DNA of 64,000 bases from JAPOUP01 sp965199865 (GTDB lineage: Bacteria; Pseudomonadota; Alphaproteobacteria; Rhodobacterales; Rhodobacteraceae): the NCBI GenBank assembly GCA_965199865.1, contig CBDATU010000011.1:124001-188000 (forward strand), given 5' to 3'. Under the pieces are notes generated by a model, which was not told where the DNA came from, did no database searches, and saw nothing but the letters and a program-made list of their open reading frames with translations. Below are positions 26,831-35,899 of this stretch, piece after piece. Positions within the stretch are counted from its first letter, which is position 1; every line of letters starts with the position of its first letter. The position numbers were made by a program, and so were the translations under genes.

Positions 26831-27829
26831 TTACGCCGAAAGACCTATCTTCTGCCGGATCTCATCGGCTAGCGTCCTGAAGTCATCATATGCACTGTTC
26901 ACGGCCGCAGCGTGACTGCCGATGGCACCTTCCGCATTGGTGAGGGAGAAGATGGGCCTGCGAGCCTCCTGCGCCATTGGAACCAGACTTCGGTAATGCT
27001 TCATGGTAGCGAGGCAGTGTCTGTCATTCCGCGGGCTGTCAGGGAAGGGGCCCTGTTCGCATCCAAGTAGGTACCGGTGGTAAGCTTCCGGCATCCGGTT
27101 GACCCACTTGTCGTAAGCCTGCACCGGCCGTCCCAGCCGCACACCATGTTGCTGGACGACATACCCAATCGGTTTCATATCACCGTCGGGTATGGAATAG
27201 TCCGGGGCAGCCCAATTATTCTTGCGTTTCGACCACTCGTCGGCCCATCGTTTCAGCGTTGGTCCCAGGTTTTTCAGGCCCTGCAGGGAAAACAGGTCAG
27301 CACCGAGCGGGGCGATAACATAATCGGTCGCAATCAGGGCTGAACGGTTCAATGCACCCAGATTGGGACCGACATCGACAAGAATGATCGTCGCATTGGT
27401 GATCCTGGCACCGCTTTGCATGATTTGCCAAAAGGCAGTGAGGATGCGGAACGGGCGATAAAGATTCGTCTCCCCCAGGGCGTTTGGCCATTCGCTCGAT
27501 AGACTGTCCTCGAAACCGGATAGCGCCAGATCGCCGGGAATGAGGCCTAGCTTATCCGTGATTGGCAGAACCCGCGGTTCCCTCAGATCGCCTACCGCTG
27601 TCAGGGGTTCAATGCATTGGTATATGGTTCGGTCCTTTGCGTCTCGGTCCCACAACCCCTCCAATTGAGCTTCATTTAGGAAGGAGGTGGTGAGATTTGC
27701 CTGTGGGTCGAGGTCGCATGCCAGTACACATTCGCCGATCTCGGAGAGCATCCAGGCCAGGTGATAGACCAACGAGGTTTTGCCAACACCACCCTTGTTG
27801 TTGAAGAAAGTGAGCACGGGTACGGTCAT
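26831..27829 (-). CDS. ParA/Soj-like P-loop ATPase of a two-gene module
   Basis: A 332-residue deviant-Walker ATPase. Residues 10-19 are NNKGGVGKTS, and DLDPQANLT forms the second ParA signature. VDVGPNLGALNRSALIATDY is the Walker B region and DYVIAPLGADLFSLQGL the following family block. The C-terminal 120 residues (QHGVRLGRPVQAYDKWVNRM, and others) are longer than in chromosomal ParA and of unknown role. Its ATG overlaps the stop of the AlbA/HATPase gene by four bases, so the two proteins are made together. No parB or plasmid replication gene is present, so it is not a normal partition locus. Function unknown; an accessory or defence role is only a hypothesis. Confidence 0.85.
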   Translation of the reverse strand: MTVPVLTFFNNKGGVGKTSLVYHLAWMLSEIGECVLACDLDPQANLTTSFLNEAQLEGLWDRDAKDRTIYQCIEPLTAVGDLREPRVLPITDKLGLIPGDLALSGFEDSLSSEWPNALGETNLYRPFRILTAFWQIMQSGARITNATIILVDVGPNLGALNRSALIATDYVIAPLGADLFSLQGLKNLGPTLKRWADEWSKRKNNWAAPDYSIPDGDMKPIGYVVQQHGVRLGRPVQAYDKWVNRMPEAYHRYLLGCEQGPFPDSPRNDRHCLATMKHYRSLVPMAQEARRPIFSLTNAEGAIGSHAAAVNSAYDDFRTLADEIRQKIGLSA

Positions 27830-29067
27830 GGCGAGGCTCCTGCCTGTCGGGATGCCGCACGTACTGTGGCGAGCAGATGGGTTGGTTCGGCCGTGAATTC
27901 GATTTCCGGGTGACCTGCCTCCCGCAGCAGGCGTCGTGCGGTCGGAATACCAACGCCGAACCTCTGCACATATCCCAGTACCTTCATCGACTCGGCTAGA
28001 TTCGGGTTTCGATAGTCAGTGAGGCCGTGCCGCCCGAAGTTTTCCGTGGTGACGGATCCAAACGGCCAGCCGGGACTCTGGATTTCAATCCTGTTGTTGA
28101 ACCAGGTGACGCGAACTGGTGCGTTCGTGGCTTCGTAGTCCCGGTGCATGATCGCGTTTCGTACGAGCTGTTGCAGAGCCGCGTTGGGATAGAGTTCGGT
28201 TCGTTGCTCGATTTCCTGAGATACGAGATCAACCCGGTGACGGTTGTGCGCCCGCAGCTGTAGTTCGAGACGGAAGACAATTTCCGAAACTGTTCCACTG
28301 ATCTCCGTTTCGTCGATGATTGGGTCGGACAGATCATTCCCCGCAATGCGGAGAAACTGCACATACGCGCCGGGAACAAAATCGCGGGGGTGGATCCCAA
28401 GCACCAGAAGCCCGAGAATCGTCGCGCGCCCGTCATCGACTGAAGCGGTCATCTTGGCGGCGGTCAGGCGTTCGCCAAAGCTTCTTTCGTTCGCCTGCAG
28501 CAACTTCCGGTCCACCGCTTTCGGCAGATACTCGTCCACGAATTGACGTCGATGCAGATCTGTCTCTCCCGTTCCTGGAACCGGAGAGATGTCGAACGGA
28601 TGGTCGCCATGCCGTCGCCGCTCGTTCAGGATCCGCTCATCCTGAGCTGTGGCTATTCCACGGCGCGGGCCGCTGCGCACATGGATCACGCCTTTGTACC
28701 GCACAGGCGGCGAATCAGATGGCAAGACGGTCAGGACCGCGATTTCGCTTTCCTGATAGCGGCGCTTTTCCACCAGAAGCGTCGGAGGCGGCAGGATGTT
28801 CCCGTCGCTTCGGATGTCAGTCATTGCACGAAGCATGGCGTCGGTAACGGCAAGACCTGCGGGCGCGCCATTGTCCTTCAGCCCGACGATGACGACTCCA
28901 GACCGTCCCGAACCGGAAAGATCGTTGGCGAACGCGCAGACCGCCTGGCGGATGCGCTCCGGTGCGCTGCCTCCGAGGGATTCCTTGAACTCAACGCACG
29001 AATCCTCGCCTACCTCAATCAGGCACGCCAGTTCGTCGTCGCTCAGGTTCAGGCTGTTGATATTCAT
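27826..29067 (-). CDS. Schlafen/AlbA_2 domain protein with C-terminal HATPase_c_4 domain
   Basis: A protein of about 413 residues. Residues about 8-130 form the AlbA_2 (formerly AAA_4, Schlafen-type) domain with EDSCVEFKESLGG, VCAFANDLSGSG, GVVIVGLKDNGAPAGL and a RSGPRRGIATAQDE block. The C-terminal half has a RecG-like/HATPase_c_4 region: ALQQLVRNAIMHRDYEATNA, NRIEIQSPGWPFG, TDYRNPNLAESMKVLGYVQR and FGVGIPTARRLL. Such proteins are annotated as ATP-binding or transcriptional regulators; the AlbA_2 fold occurs in several nucleic-acid-acting defence proteins. The ATG at 29067 is chosen; a GTG at 29088 is possible. It overlaps the ParA-like gene by ATGA. Confidence 0.82.
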   Translation of the reverse strand: MNINSLNLSDDELACLIEVGEDSCVEFKESLGGSAPERIRQAVCAFANDLSGSGRSGVVIVGLKDNGAPAGLAVTDAMLRAMTDIRSDGNILPPPTLLVEKRRYQESEIAVLTVLPSDSPPVRYKGVIHVRSGPRRGIATAQDERILNERRRHGDHPFDISPVPGTGETDLHRRQFVDEYLPKAVDRKLLQANERSFGERLTAAKMTASVDDGRATILGLLVLGIHPRDFVPGAYVQFLRIAGNDLSDPIIDETEISGTVSEIVFRLELQLRAHNRHRVDLVSQEIEQRTELYPNAALQQLVRNAIMHRDYEATNAPVRVTWFNNRIEIQSPGWPFGSVTTENFGRHGLTDYRNPNLAESMKVLGYVQRFGVGIPTARRLLREAGHPEIEFTAEPTHLLATVRAASRQAGASP

Positions 29068-29605
29068 CAGTGTGTTTCTGTACTTCACATGTCGTCGCTA
29101 CCGAAATCTCCTGTGGCATCCCGCAAAGCGGAACTTGGCACCAAAGCCAAAAGGGGAGCATCAGTATGTCACTTCTTCATTAGTAAAACCTTAATGTGTG
29201 CGATGCTATCAGATTCGCAGGCCGGTCAGGATGCGCTGGTTCGGTCAGGGCGGCTGGGTGGCTCGGCCTGCGGCTGAGGCGAAAGCCAGCCGCTTCCGTC
29301 CGCCTATGTTGTGGGTCGTGCGACGCACCACCGTGGAATTCTGTCATGCTTTCGGATTCGCAGGTTCGGTCGCCTGGATGTTCCAGAACATCTCGGGCCT
29401 CGCGGCTCTCCTCGGTGGCGAATGGACCTGCCATTTGCACATGCTGACAGTGGCCACCGCCTGAATCCACTCCACTGATGGGGTCGCTGAACTATTCTCC
29501 ATGCGAAACCTGCTGTCCGGTAGAAACGTGCCGATCCCGCTACCATGTGGTGTTCTCGAGTTTCACCATGGCGAATTGATTGGCCGATCCACCGCCGTTG
29601 CCATC
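29068..29605. other. Spacer with a loose direct repeat
   Basis: About 540 bases without a convincing gene. Two similar stretches occur, near 29204-29232 and 29346-29378, both containing GATTCGCAGG and ending GGATG. They may be remnants of a duplication. Promoters for the minus-strand AlbA gene should lie at the left end. Confidence 0.4.
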
Positions 29606-30562
29606 CTACCCGCGCTGAACCAGCACCTCGTATCCAGGTTCTTCAGGCTCGTCGTCGACCATCTCTGCAGGAAAGCCCGCTGCCCGTATGCTTAGGCCAG
29701 CGGGTTCCTCATAGCGACGGATGATGTTGGGAGAAAGCTCGCGCGGGCCATAAGCCTCTATGGCGCTGCTGAAGATCTCGACAAGCAGCGGCGACAGTTC
29801 CAGCTGAATGCCCGTTTCCCGGGCAAGCCGGTCGAACAGGCCGACATCTTTCAGGACAAGGTCCATGGTGAAGTTTATGTCCCGACTGCCATTCAGGATA
29901 ACCTGGCTCTCCGTTTCGTGCACAAATGAATTGCCGCTGGAAATCCGGATCGCTTCGTAGGTCGTGTTCAGATCCATTCCCGCAGCCTTTGCGGTGACGA
30001 GTGCTTCAGCCAGAGACACAAGGTTTGCGGTTGCGAGATAGTTAGTCAGTACTTTCAGGATCGAGGCGGAGCCTACATCGCCGGTGTGCAGAATGCGCCG
30101 ACCGAGCGCTGACAGCACGGGTAGGGCGCGTTCGAAGGTTTCACGGGTGCAGCCAGCAAAGATGGAGATGTTTCCCGTAGCTGCCCGATGGCATCCACCG
30201 GAGACCGGACAGTCAATGGCCTGTGCCCCCTTCGCCTGCACCAGTCCGGCCATGCGCCGCACTTCTTCGGAATCGGTTGTGGACATTTCAGCCCAGATTT
30301 TCCTGGCACCCAGTCCCGCGAGGATACCGTCTTCCGCTTCCATCACCGCAGAGCAGGCGGCTGGCGAGGGAAGGCAGGTGACGACCATATCGCAGAGCTC
30401 TGCCATTTCGCGCGGCGAATCGGCCCAATCGGCTCCTCGGTCGAGGAAAGAACGCGCCGCGTTCCGATCAATGTCGCGTACGGTGAGGTCGTAACCGTTT
30501 CTAAGAAGGCTGCCCGCGAGTTTGCCGCCCACATTACCGAGGCCGATGAATCCGATTCGCAT
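29606..30562 (-). CDS. Beta-hydroxyacid dehydrogenase, 3-hydroxyisobutyrate dehydrogenase family
   Basis: A 318-residue NAD(P)-dependent dehydrogenase. The N-terminal nucleotide motif is MRIGFIGLGNVGGKLAGSLL, the substrate-binding signature is IDCPVSGGCHRAATGNISIF, and the catalytic Lys lies in SILKVLTNYLATANLVSLAE. The family includes 3-hydroxyisobutyrate, tartronate semialdehyde and 6-phosphogluconate-type enzymes. The C-terminal tail of about 25 residues is acidic and unusual. Neighbours give no pathway, so the substrate is undecided. ATG start at 30562. Confidence 0.85.
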   Translation of the reverse strand: MRIGFIGLGNVGGKLAGSLLRNGYDLTVRDIDRNAARSFLDRGADWADSPREMAELCDMVVTCLPSPAACSAVMEAEDGILAGLGARKIWAEMSTTDSEEVRRMAGLVQAKGAQAIDCPVSGGCHRAATGNISIFAGCTRETFERALPVLSALGRRILHTGDVGSASILKVLTNYLATANLVSLAEALVTAKAAGMDLNTTYEAIRISSGNSFVHETESQVILNGSRDINFTMDLVLKDVGLFDRLARETGIQLELSPLLVEIFSSAIEAYGPRELSPNIIRRYEEPAGLSIRAAGFPAEMVDDEPEEPGYEVLVQRG

Positions 30563-31102
30563 TACTGTTTTCCCTTGGGCAAGTTTTCCAGATCATTCTC
30601 CGATTCGAGAATCTATGGTTGGGTAAAACCGGCGTGCCTGATGTCGCATAGAGACATGGGACATCCAAAATGTCCGACAGGTCGAGATGAGGCAGATACT
30701 TCAGGTACAGGTGGCCAGTAGGTGGGGGTCCGCCCTTCAGAACATTGTTGGTAGCCGCTGGTGCTGAGGCGGTTGGCTGTCTGAACGTGAAGAAGGTTGG
30801 AAGGCCGCGGCAAATGGCGCACCAATCTCCCTGCCCAGTCATGTGACTTGCCCGACTGTACGGGATGAGATGGGACATCAGTGGTCTACGTCCTTTGATG
30901 CCTGCACTGGAAGAGCTCGGAAGGATGCGAGTCGCGAAACCCATACCCTCATCATGAAGAAATGGAATCTGGGGAAACCGCATTTTTGGCCATGCTACCG
31001 CGTAGAGACGGCGATGGGTGCATCACACAGGTGCACAGGGGCCATTCCGATTCCGTCCTGCCTCCGCCATGAACGCTCCGCGAGAATGGCCGATCGGGAG
31101 TC
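30563..31102. other. Spacer upstream of the dehydrogenase gene
   Basis: About 540 bases. A 149-codon minus-strand frame at 30534-30983 has no known motif and overlaps the dehydrogenase start, so I do not accept it. The motif ATGGGACATC occurs twice (about 30655 and 30871). Nothing else recognisable. Confidence 0.4.
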
Positions 31103-31624
31103 TCAGGAGACGATCAGGCATGTGCCAGGCGCGGCCCGCTCGGCAATCCACCTCAGGTGCTCCCTGCAGAACGCGATGCAGCCTTCGGTCGGATAGTGGG
31201 GTCTGCGCCATTGGTGCAGGAAGATGGCCGATCCCCTGCCGGGCACCGCGTCAGGCCAGTTCCAGTCCGTCAGGAGGATGATGTCATATAGCGGGTCGGC
31301 CCGATGCAGCGTTTCATGGCTGGCCGTGCAGGGTATGCGGGTGAGCTGGTTGTAGCTCGGCGACTCAGGATCATCGCACCAAAGATCGCCCAGACGGATC
31401 GGAAGCGCCCAAAAATTGGGGCGGGCCAGCCTATCAGGGCGGTAAAGACAGCCAGTGATGCGATGCACTCCGATTGGGGTCGCACCATCGCCTTCACGCT
31501 TCCTGGCCTGGATACCTCCGCGGCCGATGGAACAGGGAAATTTCCGGCCTAGAAAGCGAAGTCCATTGCCCGTGAGGACAAGATCGTATGGACTGCATAC
31601 GGAATGTTGAGGCAGCGTCAGCAT
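31103..31624 (-). CDS. L,D-transpeptidase (YkuD) family protein
   Basis: A 173-residue protein with the YkuD-type core: the conserved His and the catalytic Cys lie in FLHQWRRPHYPTEGCIAF, matching the H-x(n)-S/T-x-G-C pattern. Upstream it has the DGATPIGVHRI block typical of the group. YkuD enzymes cross-link peptidoglycan or attach proteins to it. No signal peptide is visible at the chosen ATG (31624, with AAGG about nine bases away), which is common for the short rhodobacterial paralogues but leaves the location unclear. It lies 191 bases downstream of ribA on the same strand. Confidence 0.78.
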   Translation of the reverse strand: MLTLPQHSVCSPYDLVLTGNGLRFLGRKFPCSIGRGGIQARKREGDGATPIGVHRITGCLYRPDRLARPNFWALPIRLGDLWCDDPESPSYNQLTRIPCTASHETLHRADPLYDIILLTDWNWPDAVPGRGSAIFLHQWRRPHYPTEGCIAFCREHLRWIAERAAPGTCLIVS

Positions 31625-31815
31625 GGGCTGACCTTCACGGCCGTGAGACCCTGGAAACTACACGCGAAAAGAGGCATTTTGTTCAGAGTCTCCCAGGAAT
31701 TGAGTGCATGATCATAATGGCAGGATCATCGCGCATGCCGTCCAGTCGTCGTCAACGGAGTATCGCTCTGGCGGAGCGAAATTTGAATGTGACACTGACC
31801 ATGGTAGTGCGCCAA

Positions 31816-32901
31816 TTATAGAATGTGGCCGGATTTCTTCGCCTTTGTGTCGAGATACAAGGCGTTGAGTGGATTGAGGCCGACCGCGAGAGGAACGCGC
31901 TCGGTCACTGCAATGCCATGTTGCTGCATCATCATGACCTTTGAGGGATTGTTGGTCAGCAAACGGATTCTTGAAAATCCCATGCCCTTGAGGATCTCTG
32001 CGCCGATCCTGAAGTCGCGTTCATCATCCTCGAAACCAAGGCGGTGATTCGCTTCTACCGTGTCGAAGCCCTGATCCTGAAGCGAGTATGCACGCATCTT
32101 GTTGGCAAGCCCAATTCCGCGTCCTTCCTGATTGAGATAGAGCAGGATTCCCGATCCTTCGTCACCCATCTGGCTCAGTGCGGCACGCAGCTGCGGGCCG
32201 CAGTCACATTTCAGGGATTCTAACAGGTCTCCGGTGAAGCAGGCGGAATGAAGCCGGGTGAGTGCCGGTGCTTCGCGGTTCGGTCTGCCGATTTCGACGG
32301 CATAGTGCTCTTCCATGCCATCCTCGGGGCGAAAAACATGAAGCCGGGCGGTTTCGGAAACCTTAAGCGGAACACGAGCGTTGATGATTTTGTCCATTCG
32401 GCCGGGGCCTTCCGGCCTGGATGCGGCAAAGGTGGTGTCGACAAGGGTTAGGTGATGGGCAGCCGCAAAATCTTCCTCCGACACGTCAGCCATCACCACA
32501 GCGGGGAGCAATCGTGCGGACTTGGCAAGCCTGATCCCGGAGCGGGCGAGTGCCGCGTCACCGCCACGCTGAGTGTTGAGCGGTCCCTTGAAGGGCATTG
32601 ACAGATCATCGGCTGGATTAGCCACGCTGGCGATCCAGGTAACATCGACCTCTTTGGGAAGTAGGATGCGTGCCAGGTCGCCATCGTAGATCCGTGCCTT
32701 CAGCGTCTCGGCCCGGCGGGCGGAAATTGCCAGAACCAGCTCACCAAGGCAACGCAGGTCGGCCAGACGATCCGAACTGAGCGTTTCAGCTGCCAGTGCC
32801 ACCGAAAGCCCGGATGGCCCCGACAGTACCACGGGTATGCCGATGCGCAGGTCCGCACGGGCGCGGGCAAGCGATTCAAGGGGGGAGGGGGAAAACGTCA
32901 T
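31816..32901 (-). CDS. ribA: GTP cyclohydrolase II, long form
   Basis: The protein has about 361 residues. The C-terminal 200 form a complete GTP cyclohydrolase II: zinc site HSACFTGDLLESLKCDCG, catalytic LYLNQEGRGIGLANKMRAY, and LLTNNPSKVMMMQQHGI. It opens GTP to the first riboflavin precursor. The N-terminal 150 residues (ARARADLRIGIPVVLSGPSG, and others) are an extension seen in alphaproteobacterial RibA; it does not carry the DHBP synthase motifs, so this is not a bifunctional RibBA. The ATG at 32901 has AGGAAGG closely upstream, and the frame further out is ignored. Divergent from the response regulator gene. Confidence 0.9.
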   Translation of the reverse strand: MTFSPSPLESLARARADLRIGIPVVLSGPSGLSVALAAETLSSDRLADLRCLGELVLAISARRAETLKARIYDGDLARILLPKEVDVTWIASVANPADDLSMPFKGPLNTQRGGDAALARSGIRLAKSARLLPAVVMADVSEEDFAAAHHLTLVDTTFAASRPEGPGRMDKIINARVPLKVSETARLHVFRPEDGMEEHYAVEIGRPNREAPALTRLHSACFTGDLLESLKCDCGPQLRAALSQMGDEGSGILLYLNQEGRGIGLANKMRAYSLQDQGFDTVEANHRLGFEDDERDFRIGAEILKGMGFSRIRLLTNNPSKVMMMQQHGIAVTERVPLAVGLNPLNALYLDTKAKKSGHIL

Positions 32902-33058
32902 CGGGCCTTCCTGGAAAGAGGTGGTCCCAACCTGCAACCGAGATCTGAAACAATTGCACAACTATCGACACGAGCACGTGATTTCTTTGTGGAGCATCTT
33001 GTTAGAATCGGAAGAATTGCTCAATTCGGTCCTAACCGCAAGTTATGAGGCATCTGCA

Positions 33059-33745
33059 ATGTCGACCGTGAAGAAAATCCTGCTAGTAGACGATGACGAC
33101 GACCTTCGTGAGGCACTTGGTGAGCAATTGCTGATGACCGAGGACTTCGATGTCTTCGAGGCAGTCGATGGCCATGACGCGATGATTAAGGTCAAGGCGG
33201 GACTCTATGATCTGGTGATTCTCGACGTTGGCCTGCCTGATACGGATGGACGCGAACTCTGTCGGATCATGCGGAAGCAGGGCGTGAAATGCCCGATCGT
33301 GATGCTGACGGGCCACGAAAGTGACAGCGACACGATTCTGGGTCTTGATGCCGGAGCGAATGACTATGTTACCAAACCGTTCAGGTTTCCGGTGCTGCTT
33401 GCCCGTATCCGGGCGCAGCTGCGTCAGCATGAACAGTCGGAGGACGCGATCTTCCAGCTGGGCCCTTATACATTCAGGCCTTCCATGAAGCTGCTTCTGA
33501 CCGAAGACGAGAAGAAGATACGGCTTACTGAGAAGGAAACCAACATCCTCAAGTTTCTCTACCGCGCTTCGGACGCCGTTGTGGCTCGCGATGTGCTGCT
33601 GCACGAGGTCTGGGGGTACAATGCTGGAGTGACGACCCACACGCTGGAGACTCATATCTACAGGCTGCGCCAGAAGATCGAGCCGGATCCGTCCAATGCC
33701 TGTCTTCTGGTCACCGAGTCGGGAGGCTACAGGCTCGTGGCTTAG
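33059..33745 (+). CDS. OmpR-family response regulator
   Basis: A 228-residue two-component regulator. Receiver domain residues 1-120: acidic pocket LLVDDDDD, phosphoacceptor D56 in LVILDVGLPDTDG, T in VMLTGHES and K in DYVTKPFR. A winged-helix DNA-binding domain follows at about 135-228 (IRLTEKETNILKFLYRA, ARDVLLHEVWGYN, THTLETHIYRLRQKIE). There is no adjacent histidine kinase, so it is an orphan regulator. The ATG at 33059 fits the family; the frame is open upstream but overlaps the ribA start region. Targets unknown. Confidence 0.9.
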   Translation: MSTVKKILLVDDDDDLREALGEQLLMTEDFDVFEAVDGHDAMIKVKAGLYDLVILDVGLPDTDGRELCRIMRKQGVKCPIVMLTGHESDSDTILGLDAGANDYVTKPFRFPVLLARIRAQLRQHEQSEDAIFQLGPYTFRPSMKLLLTEDEKKIRLTEKETNILKFLYRASDAVVARDVLLHEVWGYNAGVTTHTLETHIYRLRQKIEPDPSNACLLVTESGGYRLVA

Positions 33746-33803
33746 AAGGTGGAGCGCCAGGATGGTAAGGGAACCATATACTATAGTGTTAGATCTATTT
33801 TCC

Positions 33804-33832
33804 TTGACCTTTGGAATGCCTGGCCCTATGCT
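33804..33832 (+). promoter_or_regulatory. Strong sigma-70 type promoter of an orphan transcript
   Basis: -35 TTGACC (33804-33809) and -10 TATGCT (33827-33832) have an exact 17-base spacer. No annotated gene follows for almost 1 kb; the nearest signal is the terminator at 34050. Confidence 0.55.
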
Positions 33833-33838
33833 GATCCT

Positions 33839-34075
33839 GACCCGTGGGATTGGACAGTTGCGCGTGAGTGTGGCAATACTGGTTAGCCTAAGGAGGCGCG
33901 TAAACATATGTGGTAGGGACCTGATGGCACCAGTGTATATGGGTTCCGCCGGTTCGTATCGGGCCAACGTGGCGTTTGTGGATCAGACCCGCCTGTAATT
34001 CGGTTCCCGCGCATGTCCGGGTGACGGCATGCATCCTCCCTGTTGGACTGCCCGGGCCTTGTGCCCGGGCTTTTT
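33839..34075 (+). ncRNA. Candidate small transcript, about 235 nt
   Basis: The ends are set by the promoter at 33804-33832 and the intrinsic terminator at 34050-34075. Inside are an excellent ribosome binding site, AAGGAGG (33890-33896), followed by ATG TGG TAG at 33908-33916 (a two-codon frame), and a 24-codon frame starting ATG at 33924 (MAPVYMGSAGSY, stop at 33998). It may be a small RNA, a leader, or a small-protein gene. No known RNA family is recognised. Confidence 0.35.
34050..34075 (+). terminator. Rho-independent terminator
   Basis: GCCCGGGC (34050-34057), loop CTTGT, GCCCGGGC (34063-34070), then TTTTT. This is a perfect 8-bp stem with a T-tract on the plus strand. It would end the small transcript or read-through from the response regulator. 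Confidence 0.8.
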
Positions 34076-34814
34076 CTGGATTGAGGGGGTGTACGATGCT
34101 TTTTTGCAGCGTTGAGATATCACCTACACAAATTCGTCCGGGTGTCAGGGGTCGAATGCGCAGCAGCATTTGCATTGGATGTTGTGGTCGTGTCAGTCAG
34201 TTTGGATCAGGGTTGTCGTGAAACCGACTTCAGTGTCTCTTGATTCGTCTATTGGGAAGAGGCCAGAGACCCCGGACGCTGACACCTGCTATGTTCGGCA
34301 CCAGGCTCATTAGCGTCTGCAATTCCCGATACTGCCACCATTCCTGAATTTGAAGTGGTTGCCGACGTTCGGGAAGGGATCATTTTGCAACCATCCGACG
34401 GGATGGTTGACTGATGACGCCGGTTCGTCGCAGTTCCTCCGGCAGGCAATATGGATGAAAGAATGGCACCCTTGCTCGCAGCCGTTTTTCAGAGCCATCC
34501 GCCAACGCCCGACATGCCGGGGTTGCACGCGGGTGTTTCGGTCATGTCCCCGACCCGTGAATGCAGGAGGACTCGAAAAAGGGGCTAACCCATTGCTTCG
34601 GAGCGACAGTACCATACCCGCACGATCTGTGGGAACAGTCCGGGTTGAGAGAGGATCACGGTGGTCGATTCATACCGTTTCCCCCGGTCTTACAAAGGAT
34701 TCGATCGGGAGAAACTACGTTATGGGCGACGCTGCTGAAATCAGCGAGTCAGCGCCTGTGGAATTTGGCACCCCCTGATCAGAAGGTCAGGATGGCGTCT
34801 GGTTCCTTGCGAAC
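34076..34814. other. Spacer between terminator and ACP gene
   Basis: About 740 bases without a supported gene. Overlapping plus-strand frames at 34350-34935 lack motifs and a ribosome binding site. Nothing else seen. Confidence 0.45.
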
Positions 34815-35060
34815 TCAGCTTGCGTTGGCCTCAAGATATTCACGGAGTTTACCCACTGTCGTGATGGTGTCCGCTGCTTCGACGGGAATATTAACTCCAA
34901 ATGTCTCGTTAACCTTCTTGAGAAACGCCAGTTGAGCGACGGAATTGATTCCGAAGTCGTCCATCGACGCATCATCGGCGATCTGGTCGGGAGCCTCGCC
35001 CATATTTGAGGTTAGCTGTTCTCTGATCAGGTCCTTAACTCGGGTATCGATTGATGACAT
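34815..35060 (-). CDS. Free-standing acyl carrier protein
   Basis: An 81-residue carrier protein. The phosphopantetheine Ser is residue 40 in DDFGINSVAQLAFLKKV, where the usual DSL/DSV is NSV, as in some discrete biosynthetic ACPs rather than the housekeeping AcpP. It starts at an ATG with AGGAGG about seven bases upstream. It is divergent from the large PKS, and without the two inserted IS elements the genes would share a promoter region of about 380 bp. It could carry a starter unit to module 1, which lacks its own loading domain. Involvement in the PKS pathway is inferred from position. Confidence 0.82.
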   Translation of the reverse strand: MSSIDTRVKDLIREQLTSNMGEAPDQIADDASMDDFGINSVAQLAFLKKVNETFGVNIPVEAADTITTVGKLREYLEANAS

Positions 35061-35152
35061 CTTCGCTGCCTCCTGTTGATGCTAATGGGTACGACACAAG
35101 TCGATGATCTGATATCTAACCGGGTAACCACCAGAGTTCAAGAGAGATTTCC

Positions 35153-35891
35153 CAGGGGTATCGCATGAATGGTGGGCGTGGTTGCGCGGACGGCGGCTTT
35201 CTGGTTCAAGGTCGCAAAACGGAACGAACCAGAGAGCAGTACCATGAAAAAAACAACGTCGTTCCAGTCTGTTATGTCAGACCTCGAAGATCCCCGGCAG
35301 CAGTCGAAGGTCGTGTATCCGCTTCATGAGATCCTTCTATTGTGTCTCTGCGGGGTGATTTCCGGGTGCGAAAGTTTCACCGACATCGCCGAATACGGCA
35401 AGCGGAAGCTGGAATTCCTGCGCCGGCTGTCCGATTTCGCCAATGGCACCCCGTCCCACGACACCATGTCGACGGTGTTACGGGCGCTCGATCCGGAGGC
35501 GTTCGGCAAGGCCTTCGCGCGGTGGGCGGCGGAGGTCTGCGGAGACCTCGGCGGCCGCACCGTCGCGGCGGATGGAAAGACCACGGTGAAGACACGGTAT
35601 TTCATCCCGTCCCTGCCTCTCGACGCCGGGCGGTTCGCGTATGCGGAGCGCTCGCACTGGGGAATCGGGAACCGGCAGCACCGGGTGTCGGCCGTGACCT
35701 TCCGGGACGATGACAGCCGGGTAAGGAAGGACGGGGCACCGAAGAACTTCGCGGTCATGAAGCACATGGCTATGAACCTGCCCACCGGGCGAAGAAGCGC
35801 GAATCCATACGGGTGATGAGGAAAATCGCGGGCTGGGACGACGATTTACTGCTCCAGATTCTCGGGGCATGAAATTCATGCGATACCCCTA
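35153..35891 (+). mobile_element. ISAs1-family element with large internal deletion (739 bp)
   Basis: The terminal inverted repeats are AGGGGTATCGCATGAAT at 35154-35170 and its exact complement at 35874-35890; the outermost bases are C and A. The 10-bp direct repeat AGAGATTTCC flanks it at 35143-35152 and 35892-35901, a target duplication of the size usual for ISAs1 elements. The element is about 500 bp shorter than a full copy because the middle of the transposase is missing. Both ends are intact, so it could still be moved in trans by a related transposase. Confidence 0.88.
35244..35872 (+). pseudogene. ISAs1-family transposase, internally deleted
   Basis: Starts MKKTTSFQSVMSDLEDPRQQ, a normal ISAs1 N-terminus with HEILLLCLCGVISG and GTPSHDTMSTVLRALDPEAF. 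The first catalytic Asp (TVAADGKTT) is directly joined in frame to the C-terminal VKTRYFIPSLPLDAGRFAYA block, so the central third, including the second catalytic Asp, is absent. The catalytic Glu in the HWGIEN block is replaced (HWGIGNRQHRV). Near 35790 a frameshift ends the frame at 35816; the original tail KKRESIRVMRKIAGWDDD is readable in the next frame to 35872. Inactive. Confidence 0.85.
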
Positions 35892-35899
35892 AGAGATTT

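Noticed and set aside
26831..27829. Plasmid partition locus interpretation of the ParA-like gene
   Set aside because: No ParB, centromere repeats or replication gene nearby; the partner is an AlbA/HATPase protein.
30534..30983. 149-codon minus-strand frame upstream of the dehydrogenase
   Set aside because: Overlaps the start of a real gene and has no recognisable domain.
33083..33967. 294-codon minus-strand frame
   Set aside because: Antisense of the response regulator gene.
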